Of a stretch of 64,000 bases of DNA, positions 36,762 through 44,693 are shown piece after piece. Numbering within the stretch: the stretch's first letter is position 1; the number at the start of each line of letters is the position of its first letter. A model generated the notes under the pieces. It saw only the letters and a list, made by a program, of their open reading frames with translations. It made no database searches and was not told the origin of the DNA. This stretch comes from Clostridium_F caseinilyticum (lineage in GTDB: Bacteria > Bacillota > Clostridia > Clostridiales > Clostridiaceae), in assembly GCF_046127645.1 (NCBI RefSeq), contig NZ_CP175919.1. One strand, written 5' to 3'. The translations under genes and the position numbers were made by a program.

Positions 36762-38003
36762 TTATCTTCCTATATCTTTTCTATAATATATACCTTGAAA
36801 ATCTATCTTTTCCATTTTTTCATAGGCCTTATTTATACATTGTTCGAAAGTTTTTCCTAATGCTTGAGTACATAATACTCTTCCTCCATTAGTTAATAAT
36901 TTATTATCTTGCAATTTAACTCCTGCTCCAAATATACCTTCTAAACCTTCTATTCCATTTATTAAAAATCCTTTTTCATATTTTTCAGGATATCCTTTAG
37001 ATGCTGCTACAACACAAGTAGAACAATCTCTTTTCCATTTTATACTTGTATTTTTAAGCTTTTTATTTATTGAGATTAATATTAAATCTAATAAATCACT
37101 TTCCATTAAAGGAAGGATAGCTTCTGTCTCTGGATCTCCCATTCTTAAATTATATTCAAGAAGATATGCCCCATTTTTAGTTATCATTATTCCAAAGAAA
37201 ATTATTCCTGAAAACTTTAGATTTTCTTTCTGTAGCCCTTTTAAGGTTGGCTTTAATATATTTTCATTAAAATCCTTTAATACTTCTTCTGTACAATAAG
37301 GGTTTGGAGCTATAACTCCCATTCCTCCTGTGTTCGGTCCTAATCCGCCATCATATATTTGTTTATGATCTTTTGAAGATATGAAAGGTATTATAGTTTC
37401 CCCATCTGTTATGGATAATATAGAGGCTTCTGGTCCTTCTAAAAATTCTTCTATAACAACTTTTTTACCTGCTCCCTTAAATTTATCATTAGTCATAAAT
37501 TCTTCTAAAGTTATTTTACTTTCTTCAAAGGATTTACTTATAACAACACCTTTTCCTGCTGCTAATCCATCTGCTTTTATCACTACTGGATGTTCAATGT
37601 TTTTTAAGTATTCCAAGGCTTTTTCCTCTTCTTGAAAAACTTCATATGCTGCAGTTTTAACATTATATTTTTTCATAAATTCCTTTGCAAAAGCCTTGCT
37701 TCCTTCCAACAAAGCTGCTTTTTTATCTGGGCCAAATATATTAAGTCCATTTTCTTCAAATAAATCTACTATACCTCCCATTAAAGGTACTTCTGGACCT
37801 ACAATGGTTAAATCTACGCTATTTTTTAAAGAAAACTCTAATAATTCTTCATTAGATGAAATATTTATATTTTCACATTTATATTCTAAAGCAGTACATC
37901 CATTTCCTGGAGCACAAAATATTTTTTCTACTAAAGGATTTTTACCTATCTTCCAAGCTATAGCATGTTCTCTTCCACCAGAACCAATTATTAATACTTT
38001 CAT
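36762..38003 (-). CDS. purD: phosphoribosylamine-glycine ligase
   Basis: A 413-residue ATP-grasp enzyme that makes GAR from phosphoribosylamine, glycine and ATP. It starts with MKVLIIGSGGREHAIAWK, the family signature, and shows HPVVIKADGLAAGKGV (ATP lid) and YLLEYNLRMGDPETEAILPL (metal site). Last gene of the purine operon, 21 bases after purH. Confidence 0.96.
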   Translation of the reverse strand: MKVLIIGSGGREHAIAWKIGKNPLVEKIFCAPGNGCTALEYKCENINISSNEELLEFSLKNSVDLTIVGPEVPLMGGIVDLFEENGLNIFGPDKKAALLEGSKAFAKEFMKKYNVKTAAYEVFQEEEKALEYLKNIEHPVVIKADGLAAGKGVVISKSFEESKITLEEFMTNDKFKGAGKKVVIEEFLEGPEASILSITDGETIIPFISSKDHKQIYDGGLGPNTGGMGVIAPNPYCTEEVLKDFNENILKPTLKGLQKENLKFSGIIFFGIMITKNGAYLLEYNLRMGDPETEAILPLMESDLLDLILISINKKLKNTSIKWKRDCSTCVVAASKGYPEKYEKGFLINGIEGLEGIFGAGVKLQDNKLLTNGGRVLCTQALGKTFEQCINKAYEKMEKIDFQGIYYRKDIGR

Positions 38004-38024
38004 ATTTTTACCCCTTTAACTTAT

Positions 38025-39524
38025 TTAATGTTTAAAATGTCTTATTCCTGTAAATACCATAGAAATACCCTTTTCATCACATACCTTTATAGATTCTTCA
38101 TCTCTTATAGAACCACCTGGTTGGATTATGGCCTTTATCCCCCATTTTGCAGCTTCCTCTGCTACATCTCCAAATGGGAAGAAAGCATCTGAAGCTAAAA
38201 CTACTCCATCTCCCGCTCTATCTAAAGCTTCTTTTGCTGCCCATATTCTATTTACTTGACCTCCACCAATACCTTTTGCCATACCATCTTTAACTACTAC
38301 AATGGCATTAGACTTAACATATTTAACTACTTTCATGCCAAATATGAGATCATTCATTTCTTTTTCTGTCGGTGATTTTTCAGTAACTACTTTTGTATCC
38401 TCTAATAATATATTATCACCTTGTTGTACTAATATCCCTCCATCTACCTTTGCCATATCTTTTCCTTTAGTAGATCTTTCTTCACATTTTATAACCCTTA
38501 AATTTTTCTTAGCTTTCAATACTTCTAAAGCATCTTCATCAAAATCTGGTGCTACAACTATTTCTAAAAAGATTTTTGCTAAATTCTCTGCTGTCTTTTT
38601 ATCTACTTTTCTATTTAAAGCGACTATACCACCAAATATAGATATAGGATCACATTCATATGCCTTAGTATAAACTTCCTCTACAGTATCTCCTATAGCA
38701 ACACCACAAGGTGTATTATGTTTTAGTGCACAGCAAGCTACCTCTTCAAATTCACAAACAGTTTTCCAAGCTATATCCATATCTTTTATATTGTTATAAG
38801 ATAAATCTTTTCCATTTAACTTTTCAAAATCTTTCATAGGATATTTTCCAACAGTAGATGTGTAATAAGCAGCTGTTTGATGGGGATTTTCTCCATATCT
38901 TAAATCCGTATTCTTTTTATAAGATAAAGTTAAGTACTCTGGATATTCATCTTCTAGTAAGAAATTGCTTATAGCTGCATCATAAGCTGACATTAGATTA
39001 AAAACTTTTCCTGCTAATTTTTTTCTAGTTTTCATGTTTACCTGATTGTTTTCTCTTATTTCATTTATTACATTTTGATAATCTTTAGTATCTGTTAGAA
39101 CTACTACATCTTTAAAATTTTTAGCTGCTGCCCTTATCATAGTAGGACCACCAATATCTATAAATTCTACTTTTTCATCAAAACTTAAATCTTCTTCTAC
39201 TTTGTTAAAGAAAGGATATAAATTAACTACTACCATATCTATGGGCTTTATCCCCTTTTCTTCTATTGTATTCATATGCTCTTTGTTATCTCTTATAGCC
39301 AATATTCCTCCATGAATTAAAGGATTTAGTGTTTTCACTCTACCGTCTAGCATTTCTGGAAACCCTGTTACCTCTTCTATTTCTATTACTTTTACTCCAT
39401 TTTCTTTTAAATATTTATAAGTTCCGCCTGTAGATATTATTTCAACATTTTCATTTTCTAAAAACTTTGCTAAATCTAAAATTCCCTCTTTGTCAAATAC
39501 GCTTATCAATGCTCTTTTTATCAA
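38025..39524 (-). CDS. purH: AICAR transformylase / IMP cyclohydrolase
   Basis: A 499-residue bifunctional enzyme for the last two steps to IMP. The N-terminal IMP cyclohydrolase domain begins KRALISVFDKEGILDLAKFL and has STGGTYKYL. The C-terminal transformylase has LRYGENPHQTAAYY, ALKHNTPCGVA (catalytic Lys-His) and FPFGDVAEEAAKWGIKAIIQPGGS. Fully intact. Confidence 0.97.
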   Translation of the reverse strand: MIKRALISVFDKEGILDLAKFLENENVEIISTGGTYKYLKENGVKVIEIEEVTGFPEMLDGRVKTLNPLIHGGILAIRDNKEHMNTIEEKGIKPIDMVVVNLYPFFNKVEEDLSFDEKVEFIDIGGPTMIRAAAKNFKDVVVLTDTKDYQNVINEIRENNQVNMKTRKKLAGKVFNLMSAYDAAISNFLLEDEYPEYLTLSYKKNTDLRYGENPHQTAAYYTSTVGKYPMKDFEKLNGKDLSYNNIKDMDIAWKTVCEFEEVACCALKHNTPCGVAIGDTVEEVYTKAYECDPISIFGGIVALNRKVDKKTAENLAKIFLEIVVAPDFDEDALEVLKAKKNLRVIKCEERSTKGKDMAKVDGGILVQQGDNILLEDTKVVTEKSPTEKEMNDLIFGMKVVKYVKSNAIVVVKDGMAKGIGGGQVNRIWAAKEALDRAGDGVVLASDAFFPFGDVAEEAAKWGIKAIIQPGGSIRDEESIKVCDEKGISMVFTGIRHFKH

Positions 39525-39636
39525 TTTAATTCCCCCAGTTCCAATATTTTTTATTAGATTATTTGTTTGTCATAAGTAACTGCCACCAATACATTTTCTT
39601 TTTAAAAAATATATAAGTGGCATCATTATTGTAAAT

Positions 39637-40254
39637 TTAGTCTATTTTAATAAATACTTTTCTTCCTTGTAACTTTACTTTCTCTTCACTTATAAGCTTT
39701 ATAGCTTCTGGTAATGCTTCATGTTCTTTTTCTAAAACTCTCTTTTGTAATATTCCTGCTGTATCTTCTGCAAAAACTGGTACTGATTTTTGTATTATTA
39801 TAGGACCACTATCTGTGCCTTTATCTACAAAATGAACAGTACAACCGGATACTTTCACCCCATATTCTAATGCTTTTTGATGTACTTTTATACCATACAT
39901 TCCATCTCCACAAAAGCTTGGTATCAATGAAGGGTGTATGTTTATTATCTTATTTTCAAATTTATTTATTAAATCCCCGTTTAATATAGAAAGCCATCCT
40001 GCTAAAACTATTAAATCTACTTTTCCATATAAATTCTCACATATTTCATTAGATAAGCTATCTTTATATATTTTTCTATCTAAAATTAAAGTTTTAATAC
40101 CCTTTTTTTCCGCTCTTTCTATTCCATAAATATTAGCTCTATCCCCTATAACTATTTCTATCTTGCAATTTTTCAAATAACCTTCTTCTATTTTATCTAT
40201 TACTGATTGAAGATTGCTTCCTCCTCCTGAAACAAGCACTGCAATTTTAAACAT
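39637..40254 (-). CDS. purN: GAR transformylase (formyl-THF dependent)
   Basis: A 205-residue enzyme that formylates GAR. MFKIAVLVSGGGSNLQSVIDKI is the phosphate-binding N-terminus. The catalytic block is IINIHPSLIPSFCGDGMYG with the downstream GCTVHFVDKGTDSGPII. The start is ATG 40254, with AAAGGAGA 6 bases upstream; the in-frame upstream ATG at 40287 has no such site. Confidence 0.96.
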   Translation of the reverse strand: MFKIAVLVSGGGSNLQSVIDKIEEGYLKNCKIEIVIGDRANIYGIERAEKKGIKTLILDRKIYKDSLSNEICENLYGKVDLIVLAGWLSILNGDLINKFENKIINIHPSLIPSFCGDGMYGIKVHQKALEYGVKVSGCTVHFVDKGTDSGPIIIQKSVPVFAEDTAGILQKRVLEKEHEALPEAIKLISEEKVKLQGRKVFIKID

Positions 40255-40378
40255 GTTATTCTCCTTTAATTTAAAGAAAATTTTCATATATATCTATAAA
40301 AATAATTAATTCCCCAATTAACTATTTTAAAGATTTAATCTACAACTAATTTTCATTATAAATTTATTTAATAGCTTT

Positions 40379-41374
40379 TTAAATTAGTTCAACAGACTTA
40401 TCTCCTTTTTTAACATATCCTATTTTATAACCCTTTTCTCCCATTTCTATCAGATCTTTTATTATATTTTCCCCATCTTTTTCATCTACACATAATACAA
40501 ACCCAATTCCCATATTAAAAGTATTATACATATGGTCTTCATCTACTCCTAAGCTCATTAAGTAATCAAATATATTAGGCATTGGATAAGATTTTTTATT
40601 TATAACTGCTGTAAAATCCTCTTTAAACATTCTTGGTATGTTTTCATAAAAACCTCCTCCAGTTACGTGAGCCATACCCTTTATATTATATTTTTCTAAA
40701 AGTTTTATTACAGGTTTTACATATATTTTTGTAGGGGCTAAAAGAGTATTTCCTATTTTATCACCTGCAAAATCTTTATGTAAATCTTCTACTAATTTTC
40801 TTATAAGAGAATATCCATTGCTATGAGGCCCTGATGATGCTATACCTATTAATACATCACCATCTTCTATTTTACTTCCATCTATTATTTCATCTTTTTC
40901 TGCTAATCCTACAGCAAAACCAGCTATATCATATTCTCCATCTCTATAAAATCCTGGCATTTCCGCTGTTTCTCCACCAATTAGAGCACATTCACTTTGA
41001 ATACACCCATTACTAACCCCTTCTACAATCTGAGCTGCAACTTCTGCTTCTAGCTTTCCACAAGCTATATAATCTAAGAAGAATAATGGTTTAGCACCAT
41101 GACATAATATATCATTTACACACATAGCTACACAGTCTATTCCTACTGTATTGTATTTTTTCATTCTAAAGGCTATATCTAATTTAGTTCCAACCCCATC
41201 TGTGCCTGATACTAATACAGGATTTTTATATTTAGGAAGCTCAAACATCCCTGCAAAACTTCCTAAATTATTTAATACTCCCTTTGTAAAAGTCTTTGAA
41301 GCATGTTTTTTTATAAGATCCACAGATTTATAACCTTCCTCTATGTTAACTCCAGCTTCTTTATAAGATACCAT
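40379..41374 (-). CDS. purM: AIR synthetase
   Basis: A 331-residue ATP-dependent ring-closing enzyme (FGAM to AIR). Visible motifs: SGTDGVGTKLDIAF, GIDCVAMCVNDILCHGAKPLFFLDYIACGK, GGETAEMPGFY and HVTGGGFYENIPRM. The AAGGGA ribosome site is 9 bases before ATG 41374 but adjoins ATG 41383, so 41374 is preferred. Confidence 0.96.
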   Translation of the reverse strand: MVSYKEAGVNIEEGYKSVDLIKKHASKTFTKGVLNNLGSFAGMFELPKYKNPVLVSGTDGVGTKLDIAFRMKKYNTVGIDCVAMCVNDILCHGAKPLFFLDYIACGKLEAEVAAQIVEGVSNGCIQSECALIGGETAEMPGFYRDGEYDIAGFAVGLAEKDEIIDGSKIEDGDVLIGIASSGPHSNGYSLIRKLVEDLHKDFAGDKIGNTLLAPTKIYVKPVIKLLEKYNIKGMAHVTGGGFYENIPRMFKEDFTAVINKKSYPMPNIFDYLMSLGVDEDHMYNTFNMGIGFVLCVDEKDGENIIKDLIEMGEKGYKIGYVKKGDKSVELI

Positions 41375-41425
41375 GAATAACATTCCCTTCTTTACATTAT
41401 TAGTTATTCTTAAAAATTAAATTCC

Positions 41426-42874
41426 CTATTCCAAACTATCTTTAGGCATTTCAATAGGTGCAGATATAGGATATATACCATTAAAACATCCTAAACAAAA
41501 ACCTTTTTCTTTATTAAGAGTTTCTACCAACCCTTCCATACTTATATAAGCTAAGCTATCCGCTCCAATTTTTTCTCTTATTTCTTCAGCTTCTAAATTA
41601 GCCCCTATTAAATCTTTTCTATAAGGAGTATCTATTCCAAAATAACAAGGATACTTAACCATTGGTGATGATACTCTAAAATGTACTTCTTTAGCTCCAG
41701 CTTTTCTTAATATCTGTACTAATCTTTTACTAGTAGTTCCTCTTACTATAGAATCATCTATTATTACTACTCTTTTTCCCTCTACATTTATTTTAAGTGG
41801 ATTTAATTTTACGGATACGGCTTTTTCTCTTAACTCTTGAGAAGGTGCTATAAAAGTTCTTCCTACATATTTATTTTTTATAAATCCTATGCCATAAGGT
41901 ATTTGGGAAGCCTCAGCATATCCTACCGCAGCTGGTATACCTGAATCTGGAACTCCTATAACTATATCTGCATCTACTGGATATTCTTCATAAAGTTTTC
42001 TTCCTGCTCTAACCCTTGATTCATAAACATTTATACCATCCATAGTACTATCTGGTCTTGCAAAATATATATATTCAAAAGCACAAGTATGACATTTTGT
42101 TTTTTCTGCGAACTTAATGGAATCTATTCCACTTTCATCTATAATAACTATTTCCCCAGGTTCTATATCCCTTATAAATTCTCCACCTACACAATCAAAA
42201 GCACAGCTTTCTGAACTTAATAAATAATCCTCCCCAATTTTCCCCAAACACATAGGGCGTATACCATGAGGATCTCTTGCTCCTATTAACTTATCTTCCG
42301 TAAGTATAACAATAGCATAGGAACCTTTAATTGCTTGTATTGCATCTACTACTGCTTTATCTATACCTTTTTTAGCACTTCTTGCTATTAAATTTAATAA
42401 TACTTCTGTATCTATAGAAGTTTGAAAAATACATCCGCCATCTTCTAAAAGTTCTCTTATAACTGCTGCATTAACTAAATTCCCATTATGAGCTATAGCA
42501 ATGGAACCTAATTTATAAGTACCTACTATAGGTTGTGCATTATCTGATTTACTAGCTCCTGTAGTTGAATATCTAACATGGCCTATAGCAGATTGTCCTC
42601 TTAATCCTTCTATAGTTTCTTTACTAAAAACATCTGATACTAGCCCCATACCTTTATGGTGTTTAAACTTCTCTCCATCAGATATAACTATTCCTGCGCT
42701 TTCTTGACCCCTATGTTGAAGAGCATATAATCCATAATAAGCTATTTCAGCTGACTTTGAATTCTTGTCTTTAGAAAATACTCCAAATACACCACATTCT
42801 TCTTTAAACTTATCCCCTTCTAAATCAAAAGGCATGTTTTCATTTAAATCCTCTAACATATGGCACATACACAT
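41426..42874 (-). CDS. purF: amidophosphoribosyltransferase
   Basis: A 482-residue first committed enzyme of purine synthesis, forming phosphoribosylamine from PRPP and glutamine. A 26-residue leader precedes CGVFGVFS; that Cys becomes the N-terminal glutaminase nucleophile after propeptide cleavage, as in Bacillus PurF. The PRPP loop is VIIDDSIVRGTTSKRL. Cys residues in CHTCAFEYIYF, CYFGID and GFCLGCFNG fit the Fe-S-containing class, which is oxygen labile. AAGGTGGGG precedes ATG 42874. Confidence 0.96.
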   Translation of the reverse strand: MCMCHMLEDLNENMPFDLEGDKFKEECGVFGVFSKDKNSKSAEIAYYGLYALQHRGQESAGIVISDGEKFKHHKGMGLVSDVFSKETIEGLRGQSAIGHVRYSTTGASKSDNAQPIVGTYKLGSIAIAHNGNLVNAAVIRELLEDGGCIFQTSIDTEVLLNLIARSAKKGIDKAVVDAIQAIKGSYAIVILTEDKLIGARDPHGIRPMCLGKIGEDYLLSSESCAFDCVGGEFIRDIEPGEIVIIDESGIDSIKFAEKTKCHTCAFEYIYFARPDSTMDGINVYESRVRAGRKLYEEYPVDADIVIGVPDSGIPAAVGYAEASQIPYGIGFIKNKYVGRTFIAPSQELREKAVSVKLNPLKINVEGKRVVIIDDSIVRGTTSKRLVQILRKAGAKEVHFRVSSPMVKYPCYFGIDTPYRKDLIGANLEAEEIREKIGADSLAYISMEGLVETLNKEKGFCLGCFNGIYPISAPIEMPKDSLE

Positions 42875-42889
42875 TTTTTACCCCACCTT

Positions 42890-43035
42890 TTTCAATGGAC
42901 AATTGTCAATGATCATTCATCAATTAGATTCAATGGTCAATTATCAATTAAATGTAACAACAATTGTTAACTGTTGATTCATTATTGTTAATCGTCAATT
43001 GAGTATTGATCATTGTTAATTGATCATTAGTTATT
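42890..43035. repeat. degenerate AT-rich repeat tract between purF and purC
   Basis: Multiple overlapping variants of CAATTGTCAAT, ATTGTTAATTGATCATT and ATTATCAATTA occur in both orientations over about 145 bases. Spacing is irregular and there is no constant repeat unit. It fills the gap between two genes of the same operon. Confidence 0.45.
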
Positions 43036-43731
43036 AACTCTTTTTAAGATTTCCATATAAGCTTCTTTTACATTTCCCATATCTCTTCTAAATCTATCTT
43101 TATCTAATTTTTCACCTGTATTTTTATCCCATAATCTACAAGTATCTGGAGATATTTCGTCTGCTAAAAGAAGTTCTCCATTAAATCTTCCTATTTCTAT
43201 TTTGAAGTCAACTAAGATTATTCCTTGCTTATCAAAGAATTCTTTTAATGTATTATTTACTTTTTCCGCTATAGCATACATTTCTTTTAGTTCCGCAAAG
43301 GTTGTAAGTCCTATAGCCACTGCATGATAGTCATTTATAAGAGGGTCATTTAAATCATCATTTTTATAACTTATTTCAAATACAGTAGTATCTAATTTTC
43401 TTCCTTCTAAAAGTCCTAATCTTTTTGCCATACTCCCTGCTGCTATATTTCTAACTATAACTTCTAGTGGAACTATTTCTACTTTCTTACAAAGTTGTTC
43501 TCTTTCATTCATTTTTTTTATGAAATGTGTTTTTACTCCATTTTTTTCTAAAAGTTCAAATAACATTGAAGTTATAGAATTATTCATAACTCCTTTATCC
43601 TCAATGGTTCCTTTCTTTTCACCATTAAATGCTGTAGCGTCGTCTTTGTAATATACAACAACTGTATCCTTATCATCTGTTCCAAATATTCTTTTAGCCT
43701 TTCCTTCATATAACATATCTCTTTTTTCCAT
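43027..43731 (-). CDS. purC: SAICAR synthetase
   Basis: A 234-residue ligase joining CAIR with aspartate. It starts KRDMLYEGKAKRIFGTDD, with VPLEVIVRNIAAGSMAKRLG (substrate site) and LVDFKIEIGRFNGELLLADEISPDTCRLWD. It overlaps the purE stop by one base (TAATG), so the two are coupled. Confidence 0.97.
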   Translation of the reverse strand: MEKRDMLYEGKAKRIFGTDDKDTVVVYYKDDATAFNGEKKGTIEDKGVMNNSITSMLFELLEKNGVKTHFIKKMNEREQLCKKVEIVPLEVIVRNIAAGSMAKRLGLLEGRKLDTTVFEISYKNDDLNDPLINDYHAVAIGLTTFAELKEMYAIAEKVNNTLKEFFDKQGIILVDFKIEIGRFNGELLLADEISPDTCRLWDKNTGEKLDKDRFRRDMGNVKEAYMEILKRVNN

Positions 43732-44210
43732 TATAATTCCACTCCCTCTTTATTATCATTTATAAATTTTTCTTTAATATTCTTTCTATATTCTATAAGC
43801 TTTTCTCTTAATTCTTCATTTTTTAAGGATAACATTTGTACCGCAAGCATTCCCGCATTATAGCTGTTATTTATTCCTACTGTAGCTACTGGTATAGATT
43901 TAGGCATTTGAACTATAGCCAAAAGTGAATCCATGCCTCCAAGTGCAGCTTCAATAGGCACTCCTATAACTGGTAAGATAGTATGGGAAGCTATAACACC
44001 AGGTAAATGTGCTGCAAGTCCTGCTCCAGCAATTATGCATTCATAGCCTTCTTTTTCTAAACATTTAATTGTTTCCATTAATTTTTCTGGTACTCTATGA
44101 GCTGAAAGTATATATGCTTTATATTCTATATTAAACTCCTTTAAAGCTTTAGCTGCTCCTTTCATTTTATCAGTATCAGATTTACTTCCAAAAATGATAG
44201 CTACTTTCAT
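43731..44210 (-). CDS. purE: N5-CAIR mutase (class I PurE)
   Basis: A 159-residue enzyme of purine synthesis. MKVAIIFGSKSDTDKMKGAAKAL is the typical start, with LSAHRVPEKL and GAGLAAHLPGVIASHT. No purK is visible in the window, so it may act as a direct AIR carboxylase with CO2. First gene of the operon after the guanine riboswitch attenuator, with an AAGGAGG site. Confidence 0.96.
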   Translation of the reverse strand: MKVAIIFGSKSDTDKMKGAAKALKEFNIEYKAYILSAHRVPEKLMETIKCLEKEGYECIIAGAGLAAHLPGVIASHTILPVIGVPIEAALGGMDSLLAIVQMPKSIPVATVGINNSYNAGMLAVQMLSLKNEELREKLIEYRKNIKEKFINDNKEGVEL

Positions 44211-44237
44211 GTACTATACCTCCTTATATTTAAATAT

Positions 44238-44282
44238 ATAAAAAATTCCGCTAAGATCTCTATGAAGAATCCTAAAGCGGAA
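44238..44282 (-). terminator. guanine riboswitch attenuator
   Basis: On the minus strand TTCCGCT (44282-44276) pairs with AGCGGAA (44252-44246), followed by TTTTTT, between the aptamer and purE. Confidence 0.8.
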
Positions 44283-44314
44283 CTTAAGCATACTGCAAAA
44301 GCATAGCTAAGATT

Positions 44315-44385
44315 CATCCATAGACAGAGAATTTATGGTTCCCTCGTAGAGACTCTCAAACCTTATTATTGAGATTATATGGATG
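44315..44385 (-). ncRNA. purine (guanine-class) riboswitch
   Basis: The minus strand begins CATCCATATAATCTCAATAAT and ends CTGTCTATGGATG: P1 pairs CATCCATA with TATGGATG, and the loop sequences AGTCTCTACGAGGGAACC fit the class. The residue equivalent to xpt C74 (in GTCTATGG) is C, predicting guanine/hypoxanthine rather than adenine. Together with its attenuator it should switch off the pur operon when purines are plentiful. Confidence 0.9.
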
Positions 44386-44410
44386 ATATATTTATCTGTG
44401 TTATATACAC

Positions 44411-44439
44411 ATATTAACATACATTTCTTAATGAATCAA
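44411..44439 (-). promoter_or_regulatory. sigma-A promoter of the pur operon
   Basis: On the minus strand TTGATT (44439-44434), 17-bp spacer, TAATAT (44416-44411), giving a start near 44404, about 20 bases ahead of the aptamer. Confidence 0.55.
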
Positions 44440-44494
44440 TATTATAAATTAAAAATATTCGTATATTATTGATATTTTATTTATATTTTAATTT

Positions 44495-44520
44495 TAACAT
44501 TCGTTACATTACGAACATTA
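44495..44520. promoter_or_regulatory. PurBox-like palindrome upstream of the pur promoter
   Basis: TAACATTCGT and ACGAACATTA are near-inverse repeats (8 of 10) separated by TACATT. ACGAACATTA resembles the CGAA-core PurBox of the Firmicute PurR repressor. It lies about 55 bases upstream of the predicted -35. The rest of 44521-44693 is very AT-rich with nothing else recognised. Confidence 0.4.
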
Positions 44521-44693
44521 AAATTTACTTGTATTTTCCGCATCATTATATTTTATACAAATAATTACTGTATAATATGAAAAAATATATAAAAATAAAA
44601 TATATTTAATTTTTATATAGCAAATAAAATCTATTTTTTAAATTTGCTTTTTTAAAATTAAATCTATTTTAAAATATCTTAAATATATGATAA

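Noticed and set aside
42890..43035. CRISPR-like repeat array between purF and purC
   Set aside because: Repeats vary in sequence, spacing and orientation, there are no uniform spacers, and no cas genes are present.
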